Assembly (NCBI GenBank): GCA_002454425.1
Contig: DKIV01000053.1
Location: forward strand, 1-45,040
Origin: Sphingobacteriaceae bacterium UBA6709
GTDB lineage: Bacteria > Bacteroidota > Bacteroidia > Sphingobacteriales > Sphingobacteriaceae
Length of the DNA stretch: 45,040 nt
Direction: 5' to 3'
The notes beneath the pieces were generated by a model. It ran no database searches, was not told where the DNA came from, and saw only the letters and a program-made list of their open reading frames with translations. The position numbers were made by a program, and so were the translations under genes. Positions within the stretch are counted from its first letter, which is position 1, and each line of letters opens with the position of its first letter. Of this stretch, positions 1 through 8,028 are shown in pieces.

Positions 1-54
1 ACTAACATAGGTCAGGGAGTGGGCTATGTATGGCCTTTTTGGGGTGATGCTTAA
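1..54 (+). CDS. Possible C-terminal end of a gene cut by the left edge
   Basis: Frame 1 is open from the first base to a TAA at 52-54 and encodes about 17 residues ending in GYVWPFWGDA. The aromatic, glycine-rich composition resembles a real protein C-terminus, perhaps of a membrane protein, but 17 codons are too few to identify a family or to exclude chance. No start is visible because the gene would begin outside the window. Confidence 0.25.
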   Translation, partial: TNIGQGVGYVWPFWGDA

Positions 55-341
55 GCAACATGAATACGCTGCCTATACCCAAACTATAACCAATCTTTAA
101 CAAGATATGAGAAAAGGAGGTGTTATAGAGGCTGCAACTAGGCATTAATTTAGCTCCCTGCATCATGTAAAAGCATGGAGAGAGATGTCATAAGCATCTA
201 ATATTACGCATATAGACTCTGCGGAAATATCTTCCAACAGTTGGATAAAATAAAAAGCGAACCCCTAAGAGCTCGCTTTATTTAAGAAATCGTAATAGAT
301 GGCAGCGTGCCGGCGTGATGCCTTTAACCCGAAGACTGCGA
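55..341. other. Intergenic stretch without a recognisable gene
   Basis: I see no plausible open reading frame or structural RNA here. It holds an isolated AGGAGGTG-like sequence near 115-122 that is not followed by a usable reading frame, and a short hairpin at 253-280 described separately. Confidence 0.5.
253..280. terminator. Hairpin downstream of the DJ-1/PfpI gene
   Basis: The arms AAAGCGA and TCGCTTT flank a 12-nt loop, with A/T-rich sequence on both sides (TTTATTTAA on the plus side, TTTTTATTTTA on the minus side). It lies downstream of the minus-strand gene at 342-902 and could end its transcript, or act in both directions. The stem is short, so this is tentative. Confidence 0.4.
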
Positions 342-902
342 TTAACTATGCTGTCCCTGATGTACGCCTTCCGATATTTCTTCGATCATCTTTTTATTAA
401 AGGCCGGCAGATCATCGGGATTTCTACTGGTGACAAGCCCCTGATCAACTACCACTTCCTTGTCTTCCCAATGCGCTCCCGCATTTATTAGATCAACACT
501 TACAGATGGATAGGAGGTCATTTTCCTGTCTTTCACCACATCGGCCGTTATGAGCGATTGAGGGCCATGACATATCGCGGCTACAGGCTTTCCCTGATCA
601 AAGAACTCACGAATAAAGCGTATGGCCTCATCGCTCATACGTAGCTTATCGGGGTTAAATACACCTCCCGGAAGCACGAGTGCGTCGTATGCTTCGGCAT
701 GTACGGCAGCAACGTGTTTATCTACTGGTAATTCTATGGACCAGTCATGATCTTTCATTGCTTTCACTTTATCTCTTTGAGGTGAAACAATATGCACCGT
801 TGCGCCGGCATCTTCTAAAGCCTGTTTAGGACTTGTCAACTCTACTTCCTCAAAGCCATTCTCTGTAAGAATAGCTACAACATGATTGCTTAATGTTTTC
901 AT
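342..902 (-). CDS. DJ-1/PfpI superfamily protein (YhbO/Hsp31-like, protease/deglycase class)
   Basis: This 186-residue protein has the single-domain length typical of the DJ-1/PfpI superfamily. The nucleophile elbow AICHGP places the reactive cysteine at residue 111, followed directly by H112, as in the PfpI/YhbO branch. The N-terminal segment has the conserved acidic pair of the family (NGFEEVE, E18/E19), and LVLPGG at residues 75-80 is the usual glycine turn. Family members are reported as stress-related peptidases, chaperones or glyoxalase/deglycases; the sequence alone does not decide which. No signal peptide is visible, so it is probably cytoplasmic. It appears monocistronic, with the hybrid kinase gene upstream on the same strand 74 nt away. 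Family assignment is firm; the biochemical activity is not. Confidence 0.88.
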   Translation of the reverse strand: MKTLSNHVVAILTENGFEEVELTSPKQALEDAGATVHIVSPQRDKVKAMKDHDWSIELPVDKHVAAVHAEAYDALVLPGGVFNPDKLRMSDEAIRFIREFFDQGKPVAAICHGPQSLITADVVKDRKMTSYPSVSVDLINAGAHWEDKEVVVDQGLVTSRNPDDLPAFNKKMIEEISEGVHQGQHS

Positions 903-976
903 ACTATTTTAATTTGGTAGATATAAAAAGCAACTTGAAGAACATTATATTGTTTTGAACTATTGAGATTAAGCTA

Positions 977-3733
977 TTAAAACGTCTGCATTGAGTGATC
1001 ATGTGCTTTCTTAATAAGAGCCGGTAAATTATTAATATCGATAGGCTTAGGAACGAAATCATCCATACCCGCATCCATGCATTGTGCGCGGTCATCTTCA
1101 GTAACATTTGCAGTCATGGCAACAATACAATGCCGGTTACCATAAAAATCTCTTATTTTTCGCGTAGCTTCAAGGCCATCCATTTCAGGCATTTGTATAT
1201 CCATAAAAACCAGCTGAAACGGTCTCTGTCGCATTAACACAAGAGCTTCTTTACCGTTAGCCGCAATAACAATATCATACCCCAATCGTTTTAATGCCTT
1301 TTCTATAAGCTTTTGATTAATAATATTATCCTCGGCCACAAGAATGCTCAAAGGGTAATGAATAGCAAGCGTATCATCCAATACTAAGCCAGTGTCGACC
1401 TCGTCAGTGGCAGCAGGAGCGTTAAACAATTGAATGAGTTCATTAGTAAACGTACTGCAGATGACAGGCTTACCTAACACAAGATCAAACATCTCCATAT
1501 GTTTGCCTTTACTTCGCCAGTTAATAGGCATCAGTGCCCACACCTTAACGTCAGGATTTAGCGTCTTAACGGTTTTTACAAGATCTCCTCCTCCAAATTC
1601 ATCATTTAATAAACCGGTGATTACCAGGTCAAATTGATTTTTCTTAAGCAACTCGGGGTAAAGCTCAGGATACTGAGGGGCGGTTACTTGTAGTCCACGT
1701 AAAAACATAAATTCTGTAAGAACATTGCGCTGTCCTCCATGCGGCTCAAGCAGTAGCACTTTTTTACCCTCAAAGGTGCGTTGCTTCGAGGGGGGGCACT
1801 CCTGAGTACCTGAACAAGGGACAAAGGGAACTGAAAAGCGGAAACAGCTTCCTTTTATTCTCCTGTTTGAGGCGATAATATCTCCGCCCATTAAGCGAGC
1901 CAGTCTTCTGCTAATAGCGAGCCCCAGTCCTGTGCCGCCAAATCTTCTGCTCACAGAGTCGTCAGCTTGGGTAAAGGACTCGAAAATAAGTTCCAGTTTA
2001 TCAGGAGCAAGTCCAATCCCTTCATCTTTAATCAGAAAATCAATCGTAATAGCTCCATCCTTTGAACTCTTGAAGTTGCGCTCAATAATGAAAAACACGT
2101 CGCCATCTTTAGTAAATTTCAACGCATTCCCTACGAGATTAATAAGAACTTGTTTTACATGAGCACTGTCTCCCTTTACCAATCGAGGTACCGATTTCGC
2201 AATCCGGTAATACCAATTAATGTTTTCCGCCGCGGCCTGAGATGAAAACATTTTCATCACGTCTTCGACCAACAGATGCAAGTCAAATTGCGTGTTGCTG
2301 ATTTGTAGATTACCTGATTCAATTTTAGAAAGATCAAGGACATCGCTAATGACACCTAACAGCGCCTCACCACTACGTCGTACAGAATCGAGATAGTCTC
2401 GCTGTTCAATATCGAGCGAGGTATCGGCAAGTAACGCCGACATACCGAGGATACCATTCAAGGGGGTTCTAATCTCGTGGCTCATTGTCGCGAGAAAAAT
2501 ACTCTTCGCTTTGTTAGCCCGTTCCGCAGCCTCGCGGGCGACCTCTTCCTCTTTACTCTTACTTGCCAAGCTAATATTCAAACGCTCAAGACTTTCCGCT
2601 TGCGACTGCAACTCTTCATTATGGTGATTAATCCGGGCAACGTACTGGTTAATTGTAATTTGCAACTTATCAAAAAGGGAGTTTAGCGACTCGATTTCAC
2701 GGATACGAGCTGGCTTTCGGGGAATGTCCGTAGCACTGCTCTCGCCAGGGCCCTCCTTAAAATATAAAGCCATCCGATCATTTAGTTTCTTCAGATCAGC
2801 GGTGAAATATCTGGAAAAAAAGAAACTTGCGACCAAAAACAACACGAGCATCCCCACAAGTATATAGATCAGCGTCTGCTGAAAGCGATCACGACCGCGG
2901 GCGAAATACATCTTAGTGTCAAGGTAGACAAGTCCGAAATGAGTTTCAAACTTCTCTGTCAATCGTAACAACTTGGGGACCATCCCCTTATCGTTATTAA
3001 AACCAATACTATCATTATAGCGATATAAAGAAAAAAAATCCGAGCGAAATTTCTCTAAATGAACATAATCCCTGCTAGGGCGCGGTAGCGTACCCATCAG
3101 AGAGTCGACAGTCTGTAGTACCGCCATAGCCCCATATTCGCTGAGTTTGAGCAAATACTCTTTTTCATAAGAGGATAAACGAAGCAAGTCGCGAGTTTTG
3201 ATTAACTTAAAATCTCTTGACCGTATAGATGAGGATCTCGAAATTCCGTCTGCACCATATATATCAAAAGATTCCTTTTCCACGAAATCAAGAAGCCGCT
3301 GTGCTGCCCTCGCCGTGACGCGGCTAATAGTCATCAGGCTATCAAGCTCACTTTGCATTCCTAATTGGGCGAGGTTTCCGTCCCTATATAATGAGAGCAA
3401 TACACGGTGCACAGAATCTTGTCCTTTCAAAAAGCTGTCAACTCCCTGCACTTTGACTGGCTTATCATGTTTGGGTGCGCGATAGGTATTGAGAATGAAG
3501 CTTTCCAGCATGTTGTTGGACAACATCTGCAGGTGCTCAATCTGTCGCATTTTCATTAAAGAGCGTTCTACACTTTGCTGCTTTCTGGAAAAAACAATAA
3601 AGAAACAAAGCCAAGCCAGGAGCACAACTACCAGAGAGGACATAGCAGCAAATAAGCGAAAACGAAATGAGCTCAGCATATCGATAAGCGTCGTTAACTT
3701 AAACGCATTTTTAATGGATTTTTCTTTTAACAT
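977..3733 (-). CDS. Hybrid sensor histidine kinase with two receiver domains (first degenerate)
   Basis: This 918-residue inner-membrane sensor has a transmembrane helix at about 31-48 and another at about 287-308. They enclose a roughly 240-residue, apparently helical periplasmic domain that I do not recognise. A HAMP-like or linker region and a coiled coil (about 365-410) lead to a HisKA domain with the phospho-accepting His at 419 (MSHEIRTPLNG). A HATPase domain follows, with its N box (NLVGNALKF), G1 (DEGIGL) and G2 (GGTGLGLAI). Two receiver domains end the protein. The first (about 656-770) lacks the acidic pair and has Thr in place of the phospho-accepting Asp (LVITG), although a Lys is kept at 755. 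The second (about 795-915) is intact with D845 (FMDIQMPEMDG) and K896. No HPt domain is present, so phosphotransfer probably continues through a separate HPt protein. No partner regulator is adjacent; target and signal are unknown. Confidence 0.92.
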   Translation of the reverse strand: MLKEKSIKNAFKLTTLIDMLSSFRFRLFAAMSSLVVVLLAWLCFFIVFSRKQQSVERSLMKMRQIEHLQMLSNNMLESFILNTYRAPKHDKPVKVQGVDSFLKGQDSVHRVLLSLYRDGNLAQLGMQSELDSLMTISRVTARAAQRLLDFVEKESFDIYGADGISRSSSIRSRDFKLIKTRDLLRLSSYEKEYLLKLSEYGAMAVLQTVDSLMGTLPRPSRDYVHLEKFRSDFFSLYRYNDSIGFNNDKGMVPKLLRLTEKFETHFGLVYLDTKMYFARGRDRFQQTLIYILVGMLVLFLVASFFFSRYFTADLKKLNDRMALYFKEGPGESSATDIPRKPARIREIESLNSLFDKLQITINQYVARINHHNEELQSQAESLERLNISLASKSKEEEVAREAAERANKAKSIFLATMSHEIRTPLNGILGMSALLADTSLDIEQRDYLDSVRRSGEALLGVISDVLDLSKIESGNLQISNTQFDLHLLVEDVMKMFSSQAAAENINWYYRIAKSVPRLVKGDSAHVKQVLINLVGNALKFTKDGDVFFIIERNFKSSKDGAITIDFLIKDEGIGLAPDKLELIFESFTQADDSVSRRFGGTGLGLAISRRLARLMGGDIIASNRRIKGSCFRFSVPFVPCSGTQECPPSKQRTFEGKKVLLLEPHGGQRNVLTEFMFLRGLQVTAPQYPELYPELLKKNQFDLVITGLLNDEFGGGDLVKTVKTLNPDVKVWALMPINWRSKGKHMEMFDLVLGKPVICSTFTNELIQLFNAPAATDEVDTGLVLDDTLAIHYPLSILVAEDNIINQKLIEKALKRLGYDIVIAANGKEALVLMRQRPFQLVFMDIQMPEMDGLEATRKIRDFYGNRHCIVAMTANVTEDDRAQCMDAGMDDFVPKPIDINNLPALIKKAHDHSMQTF

Positions 3734-4256
3734 AGTACAAACAAGTATGATTCTTTAAAAGCCTAGAAAACGTATATATATAATATCGACACGTAAATAG
3801 TATACTGGCAACCTCTGCATGGATTAAAACCCAATAGAAGATACTAGCCATGTGAAGAAAAGAACAAATAGAAAACTTCGCTATTGAGACGTTCAGTACC
3901 AGACATCACATATCGAAACACTGGCAGGACACGCTGCTACGAGTCTTAAAAAGAGAGACGTCAAAGTCGAGACCCAAATTTATCCATTCACAGTATCAGT
4001 GAGATGATGATATATCTGATTGTTGCAGGATGAACACAATTGTTACGAAAACACAGTCATTCTGAGGGAAATATTCTGTAACCGCTGTCATTTCTGTATG
4101 CCAACATTCATTAATAGACACAGACAGCGTTGTCAATCATCAGATGTTTTCTATATTTGGTAAGCTGCAGAAATGTTAACGTTCTTAAATCAGGAAACAT
4201 CGTTGAATACCGACACCACCGGGCAGTTAAGATTATTCTATAAAAGCAACAACTAC
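3734..4256. other. Divergent intergenic region between the hybrid kinase and purN
   Basis: About 520 nt without a convincing gene. The only recognisable signal is the purN promoter candidate near 4129-4159. An ATTGTTAC-type sequence near 4038-4046 resembles the repeat found upstream of the fimbrial operon (7775-7803). Reading frames on both strands are short and have no family resemblance. Confidence 0.45.
4129..4159 (+). promoter_or_regulatory. Bacteroidota-type promoter candidate for purN
   Basis: A TATATTTG box at 4152-4159 matches the Bacteroidota -7 consensus TAnnTTTG, with GTTG (near-consensus TTTG -33) at 4129-4132 and a 19-nt spacer. The expected transcription start near 4166 would leave only a few bases before an ATG at 4173, but a normal leader of about 90 nt before the GTG at 4257. 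Confidence 0.5.
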
Positions 4257-4835
4257 GTGAAACGAATCGCAATTTTCGCCTCCGGCTCTGGCTCAAACGC
4301 ACAGAAAATCATGGAACATTTTAAAAAGCATCCAGACGCTGAAGTAGCTATTATTCTAAGCAATAATCCAACAGCATATGTGTTACAGCGCGCCGACAAT
4401 TTTGAAATACCATCGCATATTTTTGACCGTTTTGATTTTTATGAGAGTGACACCATTGTAAAGCTCTTAAAGAAGATGGAGATCGACCTGATCGTACTGG
4501 CAGGATTCATGTGGTTGATTCCGGAAAATCTTCTAAAAGCCTACCCTAACCAGATCATCAACATTCATCCTGCCCTACTCCCGAAATACGGAGGCAAGGG
4601 AATGTATGGCGATCACGTACATAAAGCCATTCTGGCAAATAAAGAAGCCGAGTCGGGCATTACCATTCATTTTGTTAACGGCAAGTATGATGAGGGAGAA
4701 GTGATCCATCAATCAAAATTTAAAATTGAAGAAGGTGACGACCTTAAAACCGTTAAGTTTAAGGGTCAGCAACTTGAGCATTTACACTTCCCCAAAGTCA
4801 TTGAGGGCCTGATTAAAAAAATGAAAAGCCTTTGA
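4257..4835 (+). CDS. purN: Phosphoribosylglycinamide formyltransferase (GAR transformylase)
   Basis: PurN transfers a formyl group from 10-formyl-tetrahydrofolate to GAR, step three of purine synthesis. The protein opens directly with the family N-terminus KRIAIFASGSGSN (phosphate-binding loop). It contains the catalytic Asn-His motif NIHPALLPKYGG and a DEGEVIHQ segment carrying the conserved Asp. I chose GTG at 4257 (192 residues). The in-frame ATG at 4173 would add 28 residues with no family resemblance and would sit only about 7 nt after the predicted transcription start. It is convergent with the fimbrial operon, with an inverted repeat between them. purH lies 3.2 kb downstream on the same strand; the fimbrial genes separate the two. 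Confidence 0.93.
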   Translation: MKRIAIFASGSGSNAQKIMEHFKKHPDAEVAIILSNNPTAYVLQRADNFEIPSHIFDRFDFYESDTIVKLLKKMEIDLIVLAGFMWLIPENLLKAYPNQIINIHPALLPKYGGKGMYGDHVHKAILANKEAESGITIHFVNGKYDEGEVIHQSKFKIEEGDDLKTVKFKGQQLEHLHFPKVIEGLIKKMKSL

Positions 4836-4874
4836 TAAGAAACTGTTTTGGAAAAAACTTCCAATCAAAGGCCA

Positions 4875-4910
4875 TTCTGACTCTTATTTCTTTTAGCGCA
4901 AGAGTCAGAA
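4875..4910. terminator. Perfect inverted repeat between convergent purN and fimbrillin genes
   Basis: The 11-bp arms TTCTGACTCTT and AAGAGTCAGAA flank a 14-nt loop. The position between two converging genes suggests a shared terminator, but neither strand has a clear U-tract after the stem. Confidence 0.5.
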
Positions 4911-4921
4911 TAACCCAACGA

Positions 4922-6136
4922 TTATCGCGTTGGATCCATATTGGGTTCCGTTACAATAGTATCCCAGTTTTCCACGCTTATGTCAATAGTAGCATTGGAG
5001 AAACTATGAAGTGGTGAATCTGACAGATGGTTATTATTAAAAGTAATAGCGTTTATCTTATATAATTTATTTCTGTCGAACTGAGTGATAGCGCTACCCC
5101 CCGAATTAAAGTTCTTTACTGTCACCCAGTAAATCCCAGGATTAAATCCGGAAGTTCCCTTGTCCGTAACCTGTATCTTTAATACAATTTGAGGCAGAGT
5201 CATCTCGACACTTTTGGCGGGAAAGATATGATAAGCCCACACATTACCAACAACAGCGGGAGTTTTACTCATCTGTGCATCAATAGCACCGGCAATGCCA
5301 TCAGCGTCATCGATTTCTCCAATAAGTTTATTATTAGGATAGGATCCGCTGTTGTCGCTGAAATTGAAACTCGCGGCACTATTTACGAAAAACTGATCAG
5401 CAGGCGCGATGCTTTGAGCGAGATCAAAAGACCTTTTAGTAGCGACACTATTCATAAACATACCCAGAAGTTTAAATCCGGCGATACTTCCGGCATTATC
5501 GCCAGTAGCGATGGCATTACCGTCATAAGTCACCGCGGCAATCTCAAAACGGGCCATAAGAGGCTGCACTTTAACAGTGGCACTTACGGTATTATCGATC
5601 TCACTGAATGAATAATCAGGGCCATTAGCGAGGCCGTCCATCGGAACTGCTGTAATAAGTTGCTTATCGATACTAGTAGCATCAAGGCTAAAACTCTTAA
5701 TATCAGCCAAGGTCTTTACGTTGAAGCTTCCGGAGGTCTTCACCGCGAAGTCATCATTTACATTCGCCAGCACATATACCTGAGTAGCTATTGCGGGAAC
5801 CTTTTGTACCGACATGGAAGTTGCGCCAGGGGCAACGACAATCTGGTCGTCCGTATGAGTACCGGTAGATACCAACTTAACACGCTTAACGATATTGTCG
5901 TCCTTATCCAGAAAGAACACAAACCCCGGAGCCGCAAATGTTGCAGCCGTGTTTTCACGGGTATCTTCCATGGCGTAGGCTGTGATAGTCTCACTTTTCA
6001 CGCTAAGGGTAACGCGGCGCACTTCCTGAGGCTCATCAGGAACAATATCCGTGGTACCTTCTTTCTTACAGGCAGTAGTAATAGCCATAATCCCTGTTAT
6101 TACACAAAGGATACTTTTCATAAAAATAGTTTTCAT
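4922..6136 (-). CDS. Fimbrillin-like lipoprotein (FimA/Mfa1-type shaft subunit)
   Basis: This 404-residue protein has a lipoprotein signal with lipobox Cys 23 (ITTAC). A fimbrillin-type beta-rich body follows and ends in VENWDTIVTEPNMDP, a C-terminal pattern seen in Bacteroidota fimbrillins. In type V pili, such subunits are exported as lipoproteins, trimmed at an N-terminal Arg by an outer-membrane protease, and polymerised by donor-strand exchange. Arg60 in a basic/acidic stretch before the fold could serve as the trimming site, which is inference. It is the last gene of the operon, 21 nt after the anchor gene. The anchor gene ends in a similar C-terminal motif. No classical adhesin domain is visible, so a tip or accessory role is an alternative. 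Confidence 0.75.
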   Translation of the reverse strand: MKTIFMKSILCVITGIMAITTACKKEGTTDIVPDEPQEVRRVTLSVKSETITAYAMEDTRENTAATFAAPGFVFFLDKDDNIVKRVKLVSTGTHTDDQIVVAPGATSMSVQKVPAIATQVYVLANVNDDFAVKTSGSFNVKTLADIKSFSLDATSIDKQLITAVPMDGLANGPDYSFSEIDNTVSATVKVQPLMARFEIAAVTYDGNAIATGDNAGSIAGFKLLGMFMNSVATKRSFDLAQSIAPADQFFVNSAASFNFSDNSGSYPNNKLIGEIDDADGIAGAIDAQMSKTPAVVGNVWAYHIFPAKSVEMTLPQIVLKIQVTDKGTSGFNPGIYWVTVKNFNSGGSAITQFDRNKLYKINAITFNNNHLSDSPLHSFSNATIDISVENWDTIVTEPNMDPTR

Positions 6137-6157
6137 ATTTGATTTATTTAAGGGGTA

Positions 6158-7078
6158 TTAAGGATTCATATCAGGTTCAATCGTCGTACTCTCGTCCCAG
6201 GGGTTCACCTGTATCACAATTTGTGCGTTTACAAAACGGATGTAGATAGGAATGACGGTGAGATCATCCTCCGCGATACTGAGGTTATTATCTTTCATAA
6301 ACTGGTGCACATTCAGCTGAAAAAGGATACTCTCGCGACCTCCGGTATCATTGAGTACTTCCAGACTCAAGGGCTCATCTTCGCTAAATCTGAGTGTCCT
6401 GAATTCGGTGAGAGAACTCAGGAACAGCTGATTTACCGACGTTCCTCGTGGAGGATTATAATTGACAAAGCGTCCGACCTTGGACATCTCACTATTATAT
6501 CCTCCACGAACATTTCGCAATCGCAGGCGAGGTAACGCTTCCGTATCTACCGGATATTGCTTGATAAGTCCGGCAACATGTACACGAAACAACACATGAG
6601 CAGCCCGTAACACGACAGGAAAGGTTTGCAATGTTGCCGATGGCACGTCTATATCGAGTGAAAAAAAATAAACTGGATCATTTTCATCGATGTCTTTAAG
6701 GGTGCCGGTGTTCGGATGAAAAAGATTTACCGAGGTCAGATCACTGTCCGGAGTAAATCCGACAAGCGTCGTTCGGGCGCCTGCATTTGCCCATCCGCGT
6801 ATTTTATACTTACCCGGGCATAAGCCCAGATGCACACCTTTAAAAGAATTTAACCGATAACGGTTAAGATGAATAATTTCCAGGCAACGCCCCCGCTCAT
6901 CAAAAATCCCAAGATCAACAAAGGATATGCTTTTTGTTAATGCGGCGTTGGTAAACAAAATATCCACATTATTTTTCGGGGCACACCGGCTAAGATCCTC
7001 GGCAATACAGCCCTGCATCAATACGACGGTAAAAAGACAGACCACAATTCTGAACACTATGAACATTTCCCTTACCAT
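6158..7078 (-). CDS. FimB/Mfa2-family fimbrial anchor lipoprotein
   Basis: This 306-residue lipoprotein has the signature start of the FimB/Mfa2 family: a hydrophobic signal, lipobox Cys 24 (VLMQGC), then an EDLSRC motif a few residues later. In Porphyromonas and Bacteroides, such proteins attach the fimbrial shaft to the outer membrane and limit its length. The body is predicted beta-rich, and the C-terminus WDESTTIEPDMNP closely resembles that of the neighbouring fimbrillin. Its start overlaps the end of the DUF3575 gene by 7 nt, so translation is probably coupled. The assignment rests on the N-terminal signature and context; overall identity to characterised members cannot be judged here. 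Confidence 0.78.
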   Translation of the reverse strand: MVREMFIVFRIVVCLFTVVLMQGCIAEDLSRCAPKNNVDILFTNAALTKSISFVDLGIFDERGRCLEIIHLNRYRLNSFKGVHLGLCPGKYKIRGWANAGARTTLVGFTPDSDLTSVNLFHPNTGTLKDIDENDPVYFFSLDIDVPSATLQTFPVVLRAAHVLFRVHVAGLIKQYPVDTEALPRLRLRNVRGGYNSEMSKVGRFVNYNPPRGTSVNQLFLSSLTEFRTLRFSEDEPLSLEVLNDTGGRESILFQLNVHQFMKDNNLSIAEDDLTVIPIYIRFVNAQIVIQVNPWDESTTIEPDMNP

Positions 7079-7680
7079 AGATTATATATTATAGAAAGGC
7101 CAAGTCGTGTAGGGCCATAATAATTATGCTTACCTGATTCAATAAAACGTCCGCAATCTCCAGGCTCAAAGCGATCATACTCAAGCTTTACAAATCCAAC
7201 TCCAGCGCAGAACTCCAGGCTTAGCACATCGCTCAGCAAGCACGTCTTTCCCAGTGAAATGCCGGCACCGATCCCTTTACCCTCGTATCGGTCACCACTA
7301 TGGGACGCAGCGAAAGGGTGTCGCATGCGGGCGACATTATAATAGGTGTAAATAATATGAGGCCCGGTAAAAATGCTGTATTGAGAGCTACTGAGATGGT
7401 ACCGAAGCTCGGGTTGCAGCAGCAGGTGTTTATATTTACGGTCCGAGCCCATTTCCCAGGGGCTATAGCCTAACTGAATGTCCAGCGAAGTATTTGACGA
7501 CATCTGCTGTTCGAAGGCCACGTTGAGCGAACCAGTCAGCAGGTACAACATATTTGACTTTATACCATACCGGGGCGGTGGCTGATAGGGGCCCGGAGCT
7601 CGTTGTGCCAGCAAACCGCAGCTGCAGAGTACACAGATCAGACTAAGTATATAACGAAAAGTATGCACAAAAAGCAGCAA
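7072..7680 (-). CDS. DUF3575 family outer-membrane beta-barrel protein of the fimbrial operon
   Basis: This 202-residue protein has a cleavable signal peptide (cleavage probably near residue 25, LLAQR). Alternating hydrophobic/polar strands follow (IKSNMLYLLTGSLNVAFE, LLLQPELRYHL) and it ends in an aromatic residue, Trp, as small outer-membrane barrels do. The GIKSNMLYL...N.A.E pattern fits DUF3575, a family repeatedly found beside Mfa2/FimB genes in Bacteroidota. Its biochemical role is not established; help in displaying or anchoring fimbriae is inferred from that linkage. It is the first gene of the three-gene operon, with a TAnnTTTG-type box 50 nt upstream. Confidence 0.72.
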   Translation of the reverse strand: MLLFVHTFRYILSLICVLCSCGLLAQRAPGPYQPPPRYGIKSNMLYLLTGSLNVAFEQQMSSNTSLDIQLGYSPWEMGSDRKYKHLLLQPELRYHLSSSQYSIFTGPHIIYTYYNVARMRHPFAASHSGDRYEGKGIGAGISLGKTCLLSDVLSLEFCAGVGFVKLEYDRFEPGDCGRFIESGKHNYYGPTRLGLSIIYNLW

Positions 7681-7729
7681 ATTATGGTGAACGAAATCTC
7701 CGTTCCTTTCAACATTCGAAGATTACAAA

Positions 7730-7737
7730 CAAAACTA
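7730..7737 (-). promoter_or_regulatory. Candidate -7 box of the fimbrial operon
   Basis: On the minus strand this reads TAGTTTTG, matching TAnnTTTG, and lies 50 nt before the DUF3575 start codon. No clear -33 TTTG is present at the expected distance, so an activator may be needed. Confidence 0.35.
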
Positions 7738-7774
7738 TGACAAAAGGAAATATACTTTTTCAAGCTCCGAACCG

Positions 7775-7803
7775 ATTGTTACAAAACATACATCATTGTT
7801 ACA
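7775..7803. repeat. Direct repeat of ATTGTTACA, 20 bp period
   Basis: Two identical 9-nt copies begin exactly 20 bp apart, about two helical turns, and so face the same side of the DNA. They lie 40-65 bp upstream of the fimbrial -7 candidate, a typical place for an activator or repressor site. Function is inferred from position only. Confidence 0.4.
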
Positions 7804-8000
7804 CTAGCACCAAAACAATGCGATTTAGAAGTCAATATAAAACCAGTAAGATATCACAATGATGATGGGCTGTGATGAAGGGAAAGGTAGAGAACTCGGA
7901 TTTTACATTATACTGGCAGTGTTTTTACGAAACATTTTGAGACAGAAGCGAATAATTAAAAATTCCGATTAAAGCTAAATCAGATGAGCGGTAAAAATCA

Positions 8001-8008
8001 TATCTTTG
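8001..8008 (+). promoter_or_regulatory. Candidate -7 box of purH
   Basis: TATCTTTG is an exact TAnnTTTG match, 20 nt before the ATG at 8029. It lies inside the longer reading frame that opens at 7984, which argues that translation starts at 8029. No obvious -33 element is seen. Confidence 0.55.
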
Positions 8009-8028
8009 CGCCTTTAATTTCGTTTTCA

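Larger units (their letters stand above)
7681..8028. other. Divergent regulatory region between the fimbrial operon and purH
   Basis: About 350 nt without a gene. It contains a -7 candidate for each direction (7730-7737 minus, 8001-8008 plus) and a direct repeat of ATTGTTACA at 7775-7783 and 7795-7803. An inverted CATTGT/ACAATG pair lies at 7794-7799 and 7815-7820. Confidence 0.5.

Noticed and set aside
112..125. Strong Shine-Dalgarno-like AGGAGGTG sequence
   Set aside because: No reading frame of useful length starts after it: the adjacent GTG is followed by a stop two codons later. Bacteroidota rarely use this signal.
5189..6142. Plus-strand frames of 140 and 160 residues antisense to the fimbrillin gene
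   Set aside because: They have no signal, domain or start context, and the opposite strand encodes a convincing lipoprotein across the whole stretch.
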